Shown piece by piece: positions 1 through 7,851 of a stretch of 64,000 bases of DNA. The position numbers and the translations under genes were made by a program. The stretch covers positions 1,084,001 to 1,148,000 of the forward strand of contig NC_011761.1 of the NCBI RefSeq assembly GCF_000021485.1. Direction: 5' to 3'. The notes beneath the pieces were generated by a model that searched no databases, had not been told where the DNA came from, and was given only the letters and a program-made list of their open reading frames with translations. Within the stretch, counting starts at the first letter, position 1; each line of letters opens with the position of its first letter. This DNA comes from Acidithiobacillus ferrooxidans ATCC 23270 (GTDB lineage: Bacteria > Pseudomonadota > Gammaproteobacteria > Acidithiobacillales > Acidithiobacillaceae).

Positions 1-759
1 GGTGCTGCCCAACGCGGCGCGCAGCTCCGGTTCTTCCACTTCGATGACGATACCGTCGGTGTCATACGGGGTATTCTTGCGTATGTCTTCCGAGATGTAC
101 GCGATGTCTCGCAGAATGGTGTCCTTATCGGCATAGAAACGGGGCAGATTGGCATAAGGAACGAAGTGCGCCATACCGGATTCTTTTACCAGGCGGTGGT
201 GATCCTTTTCCGTGTCGGCCCCCACAAAACCCACCATGAAATTTCGTGGATGCTTAAAGCCCAACGGAACCAGATGCTCCTCGAAAAAGTCCTTGGGCAT
301 GACTATCTCGCCAGGACCATCCACATCCGCGCCAACGATCTTCAATCCTCGCGCAAACGCCTTGCCGATATCCTCTCCCTGCAACCCGTTCCCGCGCGTC
401 GCCAGATCCACGCCATGCGCACGGTCCCGGCTGCCGGCTAGACCGTCCAGCTTTGCCGTCATCGCATAAATGACCTCATCCATGCCCAACCGGGCCGCCT
501 GACGGGTCACCGCGCTGAAATATCGAATCAGGTCACTTTCCGTATAAGCCTTCTCCGTAGACAACATCGGCGCGTGATGACGCACCTTGGCACCGCCAAA
601 GATGTTTTCCGGTTCGGGTTCCACTGTCTGTAGATAGGGATGGTCGGGCTGCTCACGGCGAAGACGTTCCACCAGCGCATCGTACTCGGCGTCGCTCATG
701 ATCGGAGCGCCGGCGCGGTAGGCGGCATTGGCTTCTTCCAGCTTGTGTACGAGGCTCAT
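1..759 (-). CDS. NAD-dependent DNA ligase-like protein, 5' part only
   Basis: This open frame runs off the left edge, so only about 253 N-terminal residues are visible. The first 25 residues include MSDAEYDALV, as in the Ia domain of LigA. HHAPMLSTEKAY resembles the H-x-x-PMLSL motif. The adenylation motif reads TAKLDG with the nucleophilic Lys, followed by ATRGNGLQGED. YDTDGIVIEV matches the motif IV-like YEIDGVVVKV of LigA. The family seals nicks using NAD+. The ATG at 759 has a GGAGG eight bases upstream and overlaps the stop of the preceding gene (ATGA). A plasmid-borne, somewhat divergent ligase is the best reading; OB-fold and BRCT domains cannot be checked. Confidence 0.8.
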   Translation of the reverse strand, partial: MSLVHKLEEANAAYRAGAPIMSDAEYDALVERLRREQPDHPYLQTVEPEPENIFGGAKVRHHAPMLSTEKAYTESDLIRYFSAVTRQAARLGMDEVIYAMTAKLDGLAGSRDRAHGVDLATRGNGLQGEDIGKAFARGLKIVGADVDGPGEIVMPKDFFEEHLVPLGFKHPRNFMVGFVGADTEKDHHRLVKESGMAHFVPYANLPRFYADKDTILRDIAYISEDIRKNTPYDTDGIVIEVEEPELRAALGST

Positions 760-956
760 TGGCAACCTCCGCAGTCTGCCGTTTTCAGCGCGTTGACCGT
801 AACCGATGAGCCGCATACGGAATAGGATGCTCCAGCATCCAGCAATCCCATGCTAATAGCGCTTTGCATGCGATCCGCCGTTGCTTTTACCAGGATATCT
901 TCTGGTGTGAGATCCACATCAACCAGATCCGCGAATACCTCAATCTTGATGCGCAT
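756..956 (-). CDS. small conserved-looking protein ending CGGC
   Basis: This 66-residue acidic protein begins MRIKIEVFADLVD. An AGGA lies seven bases before this ATG; a longer start at 983 is less well supported. The C terminus contains a Cys-Gly-Gly-Cys pair that could bind metal or form a disulphide. The stop overlaps the ligase start, which suggests translational coupling. I do not recognise the family. Confidence 0.55.
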   Translation of the reverse strand: MRIKIEVFADLVDVDLTPEDILVKATADRMQSAISMGLLDAGASYSVCGSSVTVNALKTADCGGCQ

Positions 957-1070
957 GTATCGTCCTTGTTCTGCGTTGTCCATGCACCCAATCTACGTGA
1001 CGAAAGAACCAATGTCAACAATAAAACCTATATAAAACATTGCGCTATAATTTTCCATCATGGAAATAAA

Positions 1071-1274
1071 TCATCTGCCTTTACTAGCCAAATGCAACAT
1101 GGAAAACAATTGATAGACGAGTCCTGCCAACGAAAACAACAAGGTAACCCATGCCAACGAAGGCAATACGCCGCTGCCATGTATTTCCATCATGGAAAGC
1201 GTTGCGAGCCCGGCCCAAAGCAGGAGCATCAAGAACGCAAACCACGGTTTTGTCTTTTCCAACATGGAAATCAC
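1071..1274 (-). CDS. small two-helix membrane protein
   Basis: About 67 residues with two predicted membrane helices (around residues 11-30 and 38-58). The GTG at 1274 overlaps the TGA of the upstream gene (GTGA), which favours coupled translation; the ATG at 1265 is the alternative. No family recognised. Being last in a run of small membrane and soluble genes next to conjugation genes, it may belong to the transfer apparatus, but nothing in the sequence proves that. Confidence 0.5.
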   Translation of the reverse strand: MISMLEKTKPWFAFLMLLLWAGLATLSMMEIHGSGVLPSLAWVTLLFSLAGLVYQLFSMLHLASKGR

Positions 1275-1525
1275 TGAATCATTTTGGTCGTTTTTGGTGA
1301 AAGAATCTGGCTGGCAATGGATAACAAGGCAGCCCTGGGCAAGGTGATTTTCAGGGTTAGCGGTTCTTCGCCGTGGATCACGACAGGGAAATGCTCCTGG
1401 TCGGGACGCGACAGGGCTTCCTGAGCCGCATTGAGAATGCGCTCCTGGCCAGAGGGGAAAATGGCCAGAATGGCGTTGATGGATTGGCCATCCCCAAATA
1501 CGATCTGCAAAAAATCTGAATCCAA
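1271..1525 (-). CDS. hypothetical protein, TTG start
   Basis: About 84 residues beginning LDSDFLQIVFGDGQSINAIL. The TTG at 1525 is preceded by a purine-rich GAGGGAGA at suitable distance. The frame stays open far upstream only because it overlaps a frameshifted gene, so the internal TTG is preferred over the 312-residue reading. No known domain seen. Confidence 0.5.
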   Translation of the reverse strand: MDSDFLQIVFGDGQSINAILAIFPSGQERILNAAQEALSRPDQEHFPVVIHGEEPLTLKITLPRAALLSIASQILSPKTTKMIQ

Positions 1526-1539
1526 AACGCTCTCCCTCT

Positions 1540-2209
1540 CTATGGCTTTTCTGCTGTTTGCCCGGATCGTTCGAGCATAGTCTGAATCGCTGTGGCTAAA
1601 TCGTCCTGTCCGGCCGCGCGAGCTTCCTTGATGTATTGAGGCCAGAGATCGAGGCGCTGCCCACGCAACAGATTGGTCCACGGCGAGACCAGCACCATGC
1701 CACCGCCACCAATACCACGTTCCATGTCGGGTTTGGGCGGCACAATGGGTTGGGGAAAACCTTGCGGAATGATCCGCTCCAGCACCCGGGATACCAGGAG
1801 CAAGCCCATCGTAATTCCAAAAATCCAAATAAGGCATTGCAACGTGCATCGCACCGTCCGCCGCTGTCCAGGAAATCAGCGCCACCGTGGATGCTGCATA
1901 CCAATGCAAGGGCCCAGACCAATCCGGTCCTTTGTTCAGAGGTGTCAGCAGGGCGATTTCCATGCCATCACTACAAAATGCAAGGCAAGCGATAACGGGC
2001 AAAAAGGCCAACTCAAGCCAACCGGCGGAATCTTTGTTGGCCATCAGGCTCCACAAATTTTGGAAGAATCCGCCAGCAAAATGCACGGCTGGAAACCGCA
2101 CCGCGATCATGAGCCATGCACCGACAAGTATCGGCCAACCAGCCAGCCGCGCGGTGCGCGATTCGGCCCAGTGGAAACGGTTGGCTGAGCAGATTACAGG
2201 GTTCGACAT
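1540..2209 (-). pseudogene. membrane protein with an apparent frameshift
   Basis: The first part (2209 to about 1830) encodes three membrane helices, around WPILVGAWLMIAVRF, LELAFLPVIACLAF and WYAASTVALISW. A fourth helix, LIWIFGITMGLLLVSRVL, and a soluble tail ending RSGQTAEKP lie in another frame, readable from 1854 to the stop at 1540. Reading on in the first frame gives an unconvincing Arg/Ser-rich sequence. A +1 shift near the T-rich stretch around 1815-1830 joins the two into one four-helix protein. It could be a natural mutation, a sequencing indel or programmed shifting. AGGAG precedes the 2209 start. Confidence 0.55.
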
Positions 2210-2649
2210 GGTGACTCTCCTTTTTTGCCTTCCAACAGCGTGCTAACTTGCGCGACCACATCATCCAGATGATCGCGCACATCTTTGAGCGTGTACCGCA
2301 GAATCCACCAGTGGTGGCCAACCAGAATGTTCTGCCGCGCGGCACCGCCATGAAACCCGGCATGAGAAAACCCATGGTGCCGGTAGCCGTCGAACTCGAT
2401 AGCCACTTTTTCTGCGGGGAACGCGAAGTCGATGCGAAACCGCCGGCCAGGTATGGGCCGATACTCGCGCACCATCCGTCCAGGGAACTGCCTGTCCAGC
2501 TCTTCTCCAAGCCTGTCGGCGTAAGGGGAGATGGAAGTAGCAGCCTGCCCGCTCTTTCCATTTTTCGCCTTGGGTCCGGCTATTCCGTATTGCGCCATAA
2601 TGCGCGCACGGACATTCGGCGCCAGGTCATTCAGAGTGATGCGAGCCAT
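2194..2649 (-). CDS. DUF559-like PD-(D/E)XK endonuclease-fold protein
   Basis: About 151 residues. The centre reads RIDFAFPAEKVAIEFDGYRHHG, in which D, E-x-D-G and the following His match the D...ExDGxxH core of Vsr/DUF559-type nucleases. The rest (RQNILVGHHWWILRYTLKDV) matches the usual R-x-x-L...G-W-x-hhR-h element. Such proteins cut or repair DNA, or act in mobile elements as stand-alone nucleases. The substrate is unknown. Its 3' end overlaps the next gene by 16 bp. Confidence 0.7.
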   Translation of the reverse strand: MARITLNDLAPNVRARIMAQYGIAGPKAKNGKSGQAATSISPYADRLGEELDRQFPGRMVREYRPIPGRRFRIDFAFPAEKVAIEFDGYRHHGFSHAGFHGGAARQNILVGHHWWILRYTLKDVRDHLDDVVAQVSTLLEGKKGESPCRTL

Positions 2650-2654
2650 CAGGA

Positions 2655-2978
2655 TCAGTTGCCGGGTACGCAGGTATATCCCGCAGGGCAGGGCGGATTG
2701 TTGGCCGGTGGCGCGGAGTAGCCGGGTTGCGGTTGCTGGTATTGCGGCTGGCTTCCGTTGTGGCCCACAGCATACCCAGCCAGTCCACCCACGCCCGCGC
2801 CGATGGCGGCCCCGGCCAGAGGTGATCCAGTCTGGTTACCGATCACGGCCCCTGCCAGCGCCCCCAAGAGCGCCCCGCCGCCCGTATCCGCCGTGGTGCC
2901 GTTGCTGGCATAGGGGTTGTTGGCGCAGCCCGCCAGGGCGAGCGCGCCGATCAAAAGAAACAGGGAAGATTTACGCAT
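2655..2978 (-). CDS. glycine-zipper lipoprotein
   Basis: 107 residues. The N terminus is a lipoprotein signal, MRKSSLFLLIGALALAGC, with Cys18 as the lipidation site. Residues 33-72 are a Gly/Ala-rich zipper (GALLGALAGAVIGNQTGSP, then GAAIGAGVGGLAGYAVG) as in SlyB/OsmB-type lipoproteins. The C-terminal part is Pro/Gln-rich and has two Cys (CPAGYTC). It should sit in the outer membrane or periplasm. An AGGAG lies close to the ATG. Confidence 0.75.
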   Translation of the reverse strand: MRKSSLFLLIGALALAGCANNPYASNGTTADTGGGALLGALAGAVIGNQTGSPLAGAAIGAGVGGLAGYAVGHNGSQPQYQQPQPGYSAPPANNPPCPAGYTCVPGN

Positions 2979-3009
2979 GAGGAGTCTCCTATCGTTGGGT
3001 GGCTTCAGC

Positions 3010-3678
3010 TTATGCCGCAGAAAACCATTGGGGTTTGGAAAGCCCGATCAGATACCCATTCCCCGCCGGTGCGTCCATAAGACGCCGGATCTGCGACCTG
3101 TTCAATCCGAACGTCTGGTACGTTGACGGTATATCGGAACTCCTGAAAAGCACCATGCGCGCCATATTATCCAGAATATCAGGGTGACCAATGACCTCGA
3201 CAAGAGACTGCGCCATGATGATCAGCTTGGCATTCTTCTTGTCCAGACCGCCTTTGACCCAACGTGAAATGCGATCCGCGAGATCGTTATTATCAAAAAA
3301 TATGTCGGCATCGTCCAAAACGATCAGAGTGGGTTTCCCGTCCAAAAACGATTCGATACGATCCAGCATGACAGCCAGCGATTGCACCATGGATTCGTGC
3401 CAAAACAGTCTGCACGAGAAAGACAATACACGGCCAGAGAAGTTGATAGAATTCAACTGTCCATTGGGCAGGTCAATACAGACGCCCTCATCGATAAACC
3501 GATCCCGCCCATACGTTATGACCCGCGCAGTATCGTTGCGCAGCCATTCCCGACTCAACTGACCCGCCCAAAAGGTTTTGCCGCAGCCGCTAGCGCCAAC
3601 GACCAATGCGTGACCTTCAGAATCAAGCACTGCTTGCTCTATGGTGCCTTTTGTAAAGACTGCCTGAATTTTACGCAT
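3010..3678 (-). CDS. P-loop ATPase, possibly conjugation-linked
   Basis: 222 residues from MRKIQAVF. ACAGGAGAA precedes this ATG, so the longer upstream reading is rejected. Walker A is GASGCGKT (about residue 29) and Walker B is LIVLDDAD. The stretch LIIMAQSLVEVIGHP resembles the sensor region of VirB4/TraC-like or HerA-type ATPases. It is much shorter than VirB4. It probably powers DNA or protein handling for the element; the exact role is unknown. Confidence 0.6.
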   Translation of the reverse strand: MRKIQAVFTKGTIEQAVLDSEGHALVVGASGCGKTFWAGQLSREWLRNDTARVITYGRDRFIDEGVCIDLPNGQLNSINFSGRVLSFSCRLFWHESMVQSLAVMLDRIESFLDGKPTLIVLDDADIFFDNNDLADRISRWVKGGLDKKNAKLIIMAQSLVEVIGHPDILDNMARMVLFRSSDIPSTYQTFGLNRSQIRRLMDAPAGNGYLIGLSKPQWFSAA

Positions 3679-3691
3679 GATGGTTCTCCTG

Positions 3692-4339
3692 TCAGTTCGT
3701 TTTGTTGGGAATCGTCTGTATGAGATAGCGACCATTTCCCAACGAGGTAATCTTGGCCGGGGCAACAATATTTCGTGACCACATAATATTTCTGGGAGCG
3801 TGGGCATGGTTCTTCTCATATCCTTCCTGATGTATCAGCACCTTATCTACTGGATGCCAGTGCGGCGCAACCGCGACTGATGTAGGGATATCTGGCGTGT
3901 TGATAGGAGCGCTGGTAAGGGCAAACAGAAAGGCCAAAAGAGAAAACATGATACACACAAGGAGAAAAGAGGAAAGTTTGTAATGCTGTTCCATCCATTG
4001 ATTCGCCGGACGTTCAATCTTTTCGTCGGCAAATCGCACGAGCAGCTTCCAGCCTTTACTGCTTTCAACACGGTTCAGCCCGTCCGAGATAAGAAAGATC
4101 AGATATGCGATTCCAGCGATAATCCAGAAGCCATTTCGAAAAGCACTCGTGGTATCCGCGTCAAAAACGATCAGTCGCCCAAACGATGGCAATTGTCCGC
4201 CTAAGCAGATCGCAACGAACAGAATTCCGTACCAAATAACTGCCACACTGACGGCCATCCATGCCCGCTTGAAAAGTAGGTATGAAAACGACGGCAAACT
4301 TTTCTGACGTTCAGGATTCATCATATTTTGCGCTATCAT
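3692..4339 (-). CDS. multi-pass membrane protein
   Basis: 215 residues with membrane segments near residues 27-47, 70-85 and 124-142. The C-terminal soluble tail contains NIVAPAKITSLGNGRYLIQT. GAGAAAGG lies just upstream of the ATG; internal Met codons at 4324 and 4321 are alternatives. It lies directly upstream of the P-loop ATPase gene in the same direction, so the two may form a membrane-ATPase pair. Family not recognised. Confidence 0.6.
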   Translation of the reverse strand: MIAQNMMNPERQKSLPSFSYLLFKRAWMAVSVAVIWYGILFVAICLGGQLPSFGRLIVFDADTTSAFRNGFWIIAGIAYLIFLISDGLNRVESSKGWKLLVRFADEKIERPANQWMEQHYKLSSFLLVCIMFSLLAFLFALTSAPINTPDIPTSVAVAPHWHPVDKVLIHQEGYEKNHAHAPRNIMWSRNIVAPAKITSLGNGRYLIQTIPNKTN

Positions 4340-4354
4340 GGCCTTTCTCTTTGA

Positions 4355-4720
4355 TTATACTGGATTAAACTCGGTCCAAGCCACTAGAGACTGACAGAGC
4401 AGATTGGCGAGAGTCATAGCGTCCACCCAGTCCGTCACCCCGGGGACAATCTCAAACTCTCCTTTCTTTGGCAATTCCAGACTCACTTTGTCCTGACCGG
4501 AAACGCTCATGGTGATGGAGAATCCTCCACGGATCTCCGGCTCTGTCGGATCAAAATCCATTGCCAGATAATCCGTCCCGTTATTGCGATAGGCGTACAT
4601 CCGCATACGCGGATACTTGCCACATCGCTTTCGGATAGCGTCCGCAATCTGGTCGATCCAGTCCTTTGTGATGGGATCTGCGGGCTTACCGTCGGATGTC
4701 AGAGCGGGCCGAATACTCAT
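4355..4720 (-). CDS. hypothetical soluble protein
   Basis: 121 residues, alpha/beta in appearance, with GGFSITMSVSGQDKVSLELP in the middle and no membrane segments or motifs. It is co-directional with its neighbours. I do not recognise it. Confidence 0.55.
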   Translation of the reverse strand: MSIRPALTSDGKPADPITKDWIDQIADAIRKRCGKYPRMRMYAYRNNGTDYLAMDFDPTEPEIRGGFSITMSVSGQDKVSLELPKKGEFEIVPGVTDWVDAMTLANLLCQSLVAWTEFNPV

Positions 4721-4742
4721 AGTCGGATTTCCGTAAAAAGGT

Positions 4743-5000
4743 TCATCCAGCGTCCGGTATGTTTTCCAATACTAAAGCCTTCGGTCTCCAGACAGTCACC
4801 TGATTCGGAAACCCAACGACCCCAGGAGCGTCATTCCGGATTTGATTGTGTACGTGTATATCGTACACAAATACGGTTACTAATGCGCAAAACACACCAA
4901 GGACAGCAAAGCCCAGTATGCGCGTTCTGATTCTCAGCCGCTCAAGACTGCGCTCGAATCTCTCCAGAGACGCCTCATGCTTTGTCACATCCATATTCAT
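4743..5000 (-). CDS. single-pass membrane protein with N-terminal coiled coil
   Basis: 85 residues from MNMDVTKHE. Residues 9-27 are a charged helix (SLERFERSLERLRIRTR), followed by a membrane helix FAVLGVFCALVTVFVY. Its ATG overlaps the TGA of the upstream 57-codon gene (ATGA), which decides the start. The frame is open much further upstream but that is antisense noise. Function unknown. Confidence 0.55.
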   Translation of the reverse strand: MNMDVTKHEASLERFERSLERLRIRTRILGFAVLGVFCALVTVFVYDIHVHNQIRNDAPGVVGFPNQVTVWRPKALVLENIPDAG

Positions 5001-5170
5001 GATAGAGCCCGCGTCAACCCACTGCATCGAGACAATCGCCGCTGCTCGATAAGGATCTTTTCCAGCCGATCCGCCAATCGTTCCAGGCGCCGCAAATCGC
5101 CGCGCTTCGCATATCCAGGAACTGCGCTGGCATAAGCGCGGGCACGTAAAATGAGGGATGCTGAGTCCAT
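4997..5170 (-). CDS. small basic helical protein (57 aa)
   Basis: Begins MDSASLILRARAYASAVPGY and ends GLTRALS. A strong GGAGG lies eight bases upstream of the ATG at 5170. It has a Leu/Arg-rich helix (RRLERLADRLEKILIEQRR) that may dimerise. Its stop overlaps the next start, so the two are probably translated together. It is easily missed because it is short. Confidence 0.55.
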   Translation of the reverse strand: MDSASLILRARAYASAVPGYAKRGDLRRLERLADRLEKILIEQRRLSRCSGLTRALS

Positions 5171-5173
5171 TTT

Positions 5174-5374
5174 TCAACCTCCGATGTTTTCGTTCGTGAT
5201 TTTTCCGCTCAACAGATGCAGAGCATCTCGAAGCGCCGCCTGTATTTCTTCCATCTGATCCGGCAAGATCGATTCCGGCAACTGGCGCAACTTCGGATCC
5301 AGCAGGCTTCGCCAGTACCTCGAAAGCCCACCGGCTGGCCTGATACAGCTCGCTGCCCGTTGGCCGGCGGGCAT
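5174..5374 (-). CDS. small hypothetical protein (66 aa)
   Basis: The ATG at 5374 overlaps the stop of the HAD gene (TGATG), suggesting coupling. The C-terminal half, LPDQMEEIQAALRDALHLLS, is a clean amphipathic helix; the N terminus is less convincing and a later start is possible. Unknown family. Confidence 0.45.
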   Translation of the reverse strand: MPAGQRAASCIRPAGGLSRYWRSLLDPKLRQLPESILPDQMEEIQAALRDALHLLSGKITNENIGG

Positions 5375-5991
5375 CAGGCGACACCTCTCCGGGTACGGCG
5401 CAGAAAGGTATCCACCAACACGGGGAAATCCATAACGTCATCAATGACTGTCGCACCATATTCTGGTGCCTCCAGCCCCTGATAACCGCGATCCAGCAAG
5501 ACGGCCAAAGCCGTCACCCCGATGGCCGCGTTGACATTGGCCGGGTGGTCATCCAAAAAGGCCACCGCGCCAAGGTGTCGCAACACCGCCGCCTTGGCTG
5601 CGTACGGCGTGGCGCATTCGTGACCAGTTTCGCCGACACAGACGATCCGTCCTCGCTGAATCAAGCCCGTCAGCGAATGTTCTCGCGCTATCTGGTGACG
5701 CGGGTCCACACTGGTCACCGCCCACACCTCGCCACCCAAGTCCTCCAGTGCGCGGATCAGATCCGCAGCGTGTGGGTACACCGGCAGGCGATGCCACTCA
5801 TCCGCGTTGTACGCTCGCCATATCTGGTTATATTCCAGCAGATTCAATCCATACCGCTCCCGCAGGCAATGCGCTTCGCTGACCCGGGGGACGCTTCGAC
5901 CCAGAACCCGTTCGGCGCATTGCTGCCAGTGCGCGTCGAAATCCGTAAAGATTCCATCCACATCGACCGCTATTTTTGGTTTTTCGTACAT
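5374..5991 (-). CDS. HAD-superfamily phosphatase, 5'-nucleotidase-like
   Basis: 205 residues. HAD motif I is IAVDVDGIFTDFD, with both catalytic Asp. Motif II is the Ser in AVTSVD, the motif III Lys lies around AAKAAVLR, and motif IV is FLDDHPANV. The layout resembles the short 5'(3')-deoxyribonucleotidase/NT5C group, which dephosphorylates nucleotides. AGGGA precedes the ATG. On a mobile element it might adjust nucleotide pools; the substrate cannot be read from the sequence. Confidence 0.75.
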   Translation of the reverse strand: MYEKPKIAVDVDGIFTDFDAHWQQCAERVLGRSVPRVSEAHCLRERYGLNLLEYNQIWRAYNADEWHRLPVYPHAADLIRALEDLGGEVWAVTSVDPRHQIAREHSLTGLIQRGRIVCVGETGHECATPYAAKAAVLRHLGAVAFLDDHPANVNAAIGVTALAVLLDRGYQGLEAPEYGATVIDDVMDFPVLVDTFLRRTRRGVA

Positions 5992-6107
5992 GATCCCTGT
6001 CTCACCAGGCCGGAGGCCTGCACACGTTCAAAAAGGGCATGGCGTCGTTTGCGCGCTTCGCGCCGACGGCAACCGTCTGACAGTATCTTTTCCGCTTCCT
6101 TGTCCAT
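5970..6107 (-). CDS. possible very small basic protein (45 aa)
   Basis: MDKEAEKILSDGCRRREARK followed by RRHALFERVQASGLV. A run of five G lies just upstream of the ATG, and the 3' end overlaps the HAD gene start. It is helical and highly charged. It fits the tight spacing of this operon but could be chance. Confidence 0.35.
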   Translation of the reverse strand: MDKEAEKILSDGCRRREARKRRHALFERVQASGLVRQGSCTKNQK

Positions 6108-6146
6108 CTGGGCCCCCGATGAGCCGGGTTGCCCCGGCCCTGATCT

Positions 6147-6422
6147 CTACGCGGCCGATTTGCTGGCTTTGAACGTCAGCACTTTGCGCTCGGGTATTTC
6201 CAACTCACCGCCCGTTTGCGGATTGCGTCCCATGCGGGCAGCGCGGTGAATCTGCTGGAAAGTGCCAAACTGGTGGATACGGACCTTGTGACCTTCCGAT
6301 ACCAGTTCCACAATGGATTCCACCAGATGCTGCACGATGTCCTCCGCCTTGCGGACTGTGGGTGCCAGGCCCGCGTCCACCAGACTTTTTGCCAGATCCT
6401 TTTTGCCGCTGATTTCACTCAT
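6147..6422 (-). CDS. HU/IHF-family nucleoid protein
   Basis: 91 residues from MSEISGKKDLAKSLVDAG; CAAGGAGGTAGTT precedes this ATG. The arm motif RIHQFGTFQQIHRAARMGRNPQTG matches the HU/IHF F-G-x-F...R-x-x-R-x-G-R-N-P-x-T-G signature, and ERKVLTFKASK matches the C terminus. It should bind and bend DNA as a dimer. The Pro at the tip of the arm, which intercalates DNA, is present. It lies in an operon with a TraR-like regulator. Confidence 0.9.
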   Translation of the reverse strand: MSEISGKKDLAKSLVDAGLAPTVRKAEDIVQHLVESIVELVSEGHKVRIHQFGTFQQIHRAARMGRNPQTGGELEIPERKVLTFKASKSAA

Positions 6423-6729
6423 AACTACCTCCTTGTTGGACCGGATCATCCCCGGTCAGATATTGGCGGATTCCGCCCCTTTGCCGACAGGTACCCGCCT
6501 TTTTCTCGCGGATGCCGGCACACACGACACAACGCACCGCTTGTACTGCCTGAACTCGTTCTGGCGGGATCACGTCGGCACAGTCGAGGCAATATCGGTT
6601 GCCCGCCACGTCCTCGTCTGGTTTTTCGCTGGCCTGCATGGCTTGCCGGGCCACCGAAACCCGCCAGGCCCGCTCCTGCTCCGCAAGGTCGGCGGCGATA
6701 TCTAATATGTCGGAAGGTAACTCGCTCAT
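6415..6729 (-). CDS. TraR/DksA-type zinc-finger protein
   Basis: 104 residues. A four-Cys finger, CLDCADVIPPERVQAVQ then RCVVC (C-x2-C-x17-C-x2-C), matches the DksA/TraR family, which binds the RNA polymerase secondary channel and alters promoter use. It is a little longer than F-plasmid TraR. It overlaps the HU gene start by 8 bp. Confidence 0.8.
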   Translation of the reverse strand: MSELPSDILDIAADLAEQERAWRVSVARQAMQASEKPDEDVAGNRYCLDCADVIPPERVQAVQAVRCVVCAGIREKKAGTCRQRGGIRQYLTGDDPVQQGGSYE

Positions 6730-7019
6730 TTTTTCAATCCTTCCGAATGCAGATTCGCCAGTTCCTGCAATTCCTGCTGAATCCTGGATTGTTCAGCATC
6801 TACAGCTTCGCGCTGCTTCTTCCAGGCACCCAAAAGATCAGAATCATCGGACTCCAGCGTGTATCCACCGCGAATGGCGCTCCGAAGGTGAGTCTCAAAA
6901 TCCATGTACGTTCCGCGAACGCGAATTTGATCTCCGCCCATCAGCGCCAGCACCGGAGTTCGCACCCCGCTACCCGGGTGAATCAAGGCTCCAATAATTT
7001 CTTGCTGCTCCACCATCAA
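6726..7019 (-). CDS. hypothetical protein, helical C terminus
   Basis: 97 residues. The N-terminal half is beta-rich (PVLALMGGDQIRVRGTY); the C-terminal half is a long charged helix with coiled-coil character (QSRIQQELQELANLHSEG). It overlaps both neighbours by 4 bp, typical of coupled operon genes. Unknown function. Confidence 0.55.
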   Translation of the reverse strand: MMVEQQEIIGALIHPGSGVRTPVLALMGGDQIRVRGTYMDFETHLRSAIRGGYTLESDDSDLLGAWKKQREAVDAEQSRIQQELQELANLHSEGLKK

Positions 7020-7528
7020 AACCCATCCTCTGGAATTTCCGTGAATTCCGGATCGGTAGGGAAGGGCGGCACTTCGTCATCCGGAAAAAGCGGCGGCTCG
7101 TTCCCGCCCGAAGGGAGCGGCGTGCCAGAACCGTCCAGCGGACAGCCTTCGTCGTCGGCTTCCTTGGCGTGAGGGAGGAAAGGAGCGAGGAATTCCTGCC
7201 CGCGCACCTGGAGATCGCTCAATTCGCTTGGAAAGATGGCTAGAATTTCTTCCCGGCCCTCGATCTCTTTCCGATAGAACTGATCTAACACGGCCAATGC
7301 CTGGGCGTAGGTCAGGCCGAAGCCACGGTTCTTATCAAAGGCGCGCACAAACGCCTGGCGCTCTTCCTTCGTTCCCATGACCGTTCTCCCTTCTTTCTGA
7401 GCTTTGAGATCATCCCGGCGCTTGATCATTGCCTTGCGCTTCGTGTCCAAGGCGCCAAGGCGTCCCTCGACCTCCGCAATGCGCTCCTCAATGGGACGCT
7501 TGACCCTGGCTACAGTAGATTCCGCCAT
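7016..7528 (-). CDS. coiled-coil protein with acidic Pro-rich tail
   Basis: 170 residues. Residues 11-45 form a coiled coil (ERIAEVEGRLGALDTKRKAM). The middle is globular (FGLTYAQALAVLDQFYRKEI) and the last 35 residues are acidic and Pro-rich. It is the first gene of the left-hand minus-strand operon, with a TTGACG/TATATT promoter in front. Function unknown. Confidence 0.6.
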   Translation of the reverse strand: MAESTVARVKRPIEERIAEVEGRLGALDTKRKAMIKRRDDLKAQKEGRTVMGTKEERQAFVRAFDKNRGFGLTYAQALAVLDQFYRKEIEGREEILAIFPSELSDLQVRGQEFLAPFLPHAKEADDEGCPLDGSGTPLPSGGNEPPLFPDDEVPPFPTDPEFTEIPEDGF

Positions 7529-7568
7529 TTTGCCCTCCTTGTTGGTGTTTACTTGCTACGATGTGCTA

Positions 7569-7577
7569 AATATACTA
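7569..7577 (-). promoter_or_regulatory. AATATACTA promoter motif before the left operon
   Basis: On the minus strand it reads TAGTATATT. A TTGACG lies 16 bp upstream of TATATT, giving a good sigma-70-like promoter for the 7528 gene. The same nine bases recur at five other gene starts in this window. Confidence 0.6.
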
Positions 7578-7624
7578 TCTTACTCTAGCTCGTCAAGCAA
7601 GTTTTGCTAGGGAGATACGGGGAA

Positions 7625-7840
7625 ATGGCGGTTGTGAAAAGAAATGCGTTCCGCGCGGCAGCAGAACATCGCGGCGAGGTGGTGCTGACATTCCCTACGG
7701 AAGATGGGCCGGAAGGCATCCTCGTTTCCGGCAGTCCGGAAAGCATCGAACGGCTCCAGTGCATTCTGGATGATTACCAAATGGCGCAGGCCATTGCTGC
7801 GGATCTGGGCGAATGGGTCGCCCAGTCCATGCTAATATAA
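7625..7840 (+). CDS. small hypothetical protein
   Basis: 71 residues from MAVVKRNAFRAAAEHRGEVV. GGGGA lies just before this ATG; a TTG at 7604 is less likely. The middle is beta-rich and the C-terminal part is helical (ESIERLQCILDDYQMAQAIA). It is divergent from the left operon and may be expressed from the same intergenic promoter region. Confidence 0.5.
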   Translation: MAVVKRNAFRAAAEHRGEVVLTFPTEDGPEGILVSGSPESIERLQCILDDYQMAQAIAADLGEWVAQSMLI

Positions 7841-7851
7841 GGAGATACATT

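Noticed and set aside
1271-2209. A single 312-residue protein in one frame
   Set aside because: The middle becomes Arg/Ser-rich and loses the fourth helix, which is intact in another frame; a frameshifted gene plus a separate TTG-started gene fits better.
4743-5459. A 238-residue protein
   Set aside because: It overlaps three small genes with ribosome sites and overlapping start/stop codons; only the last 85 codons look real.
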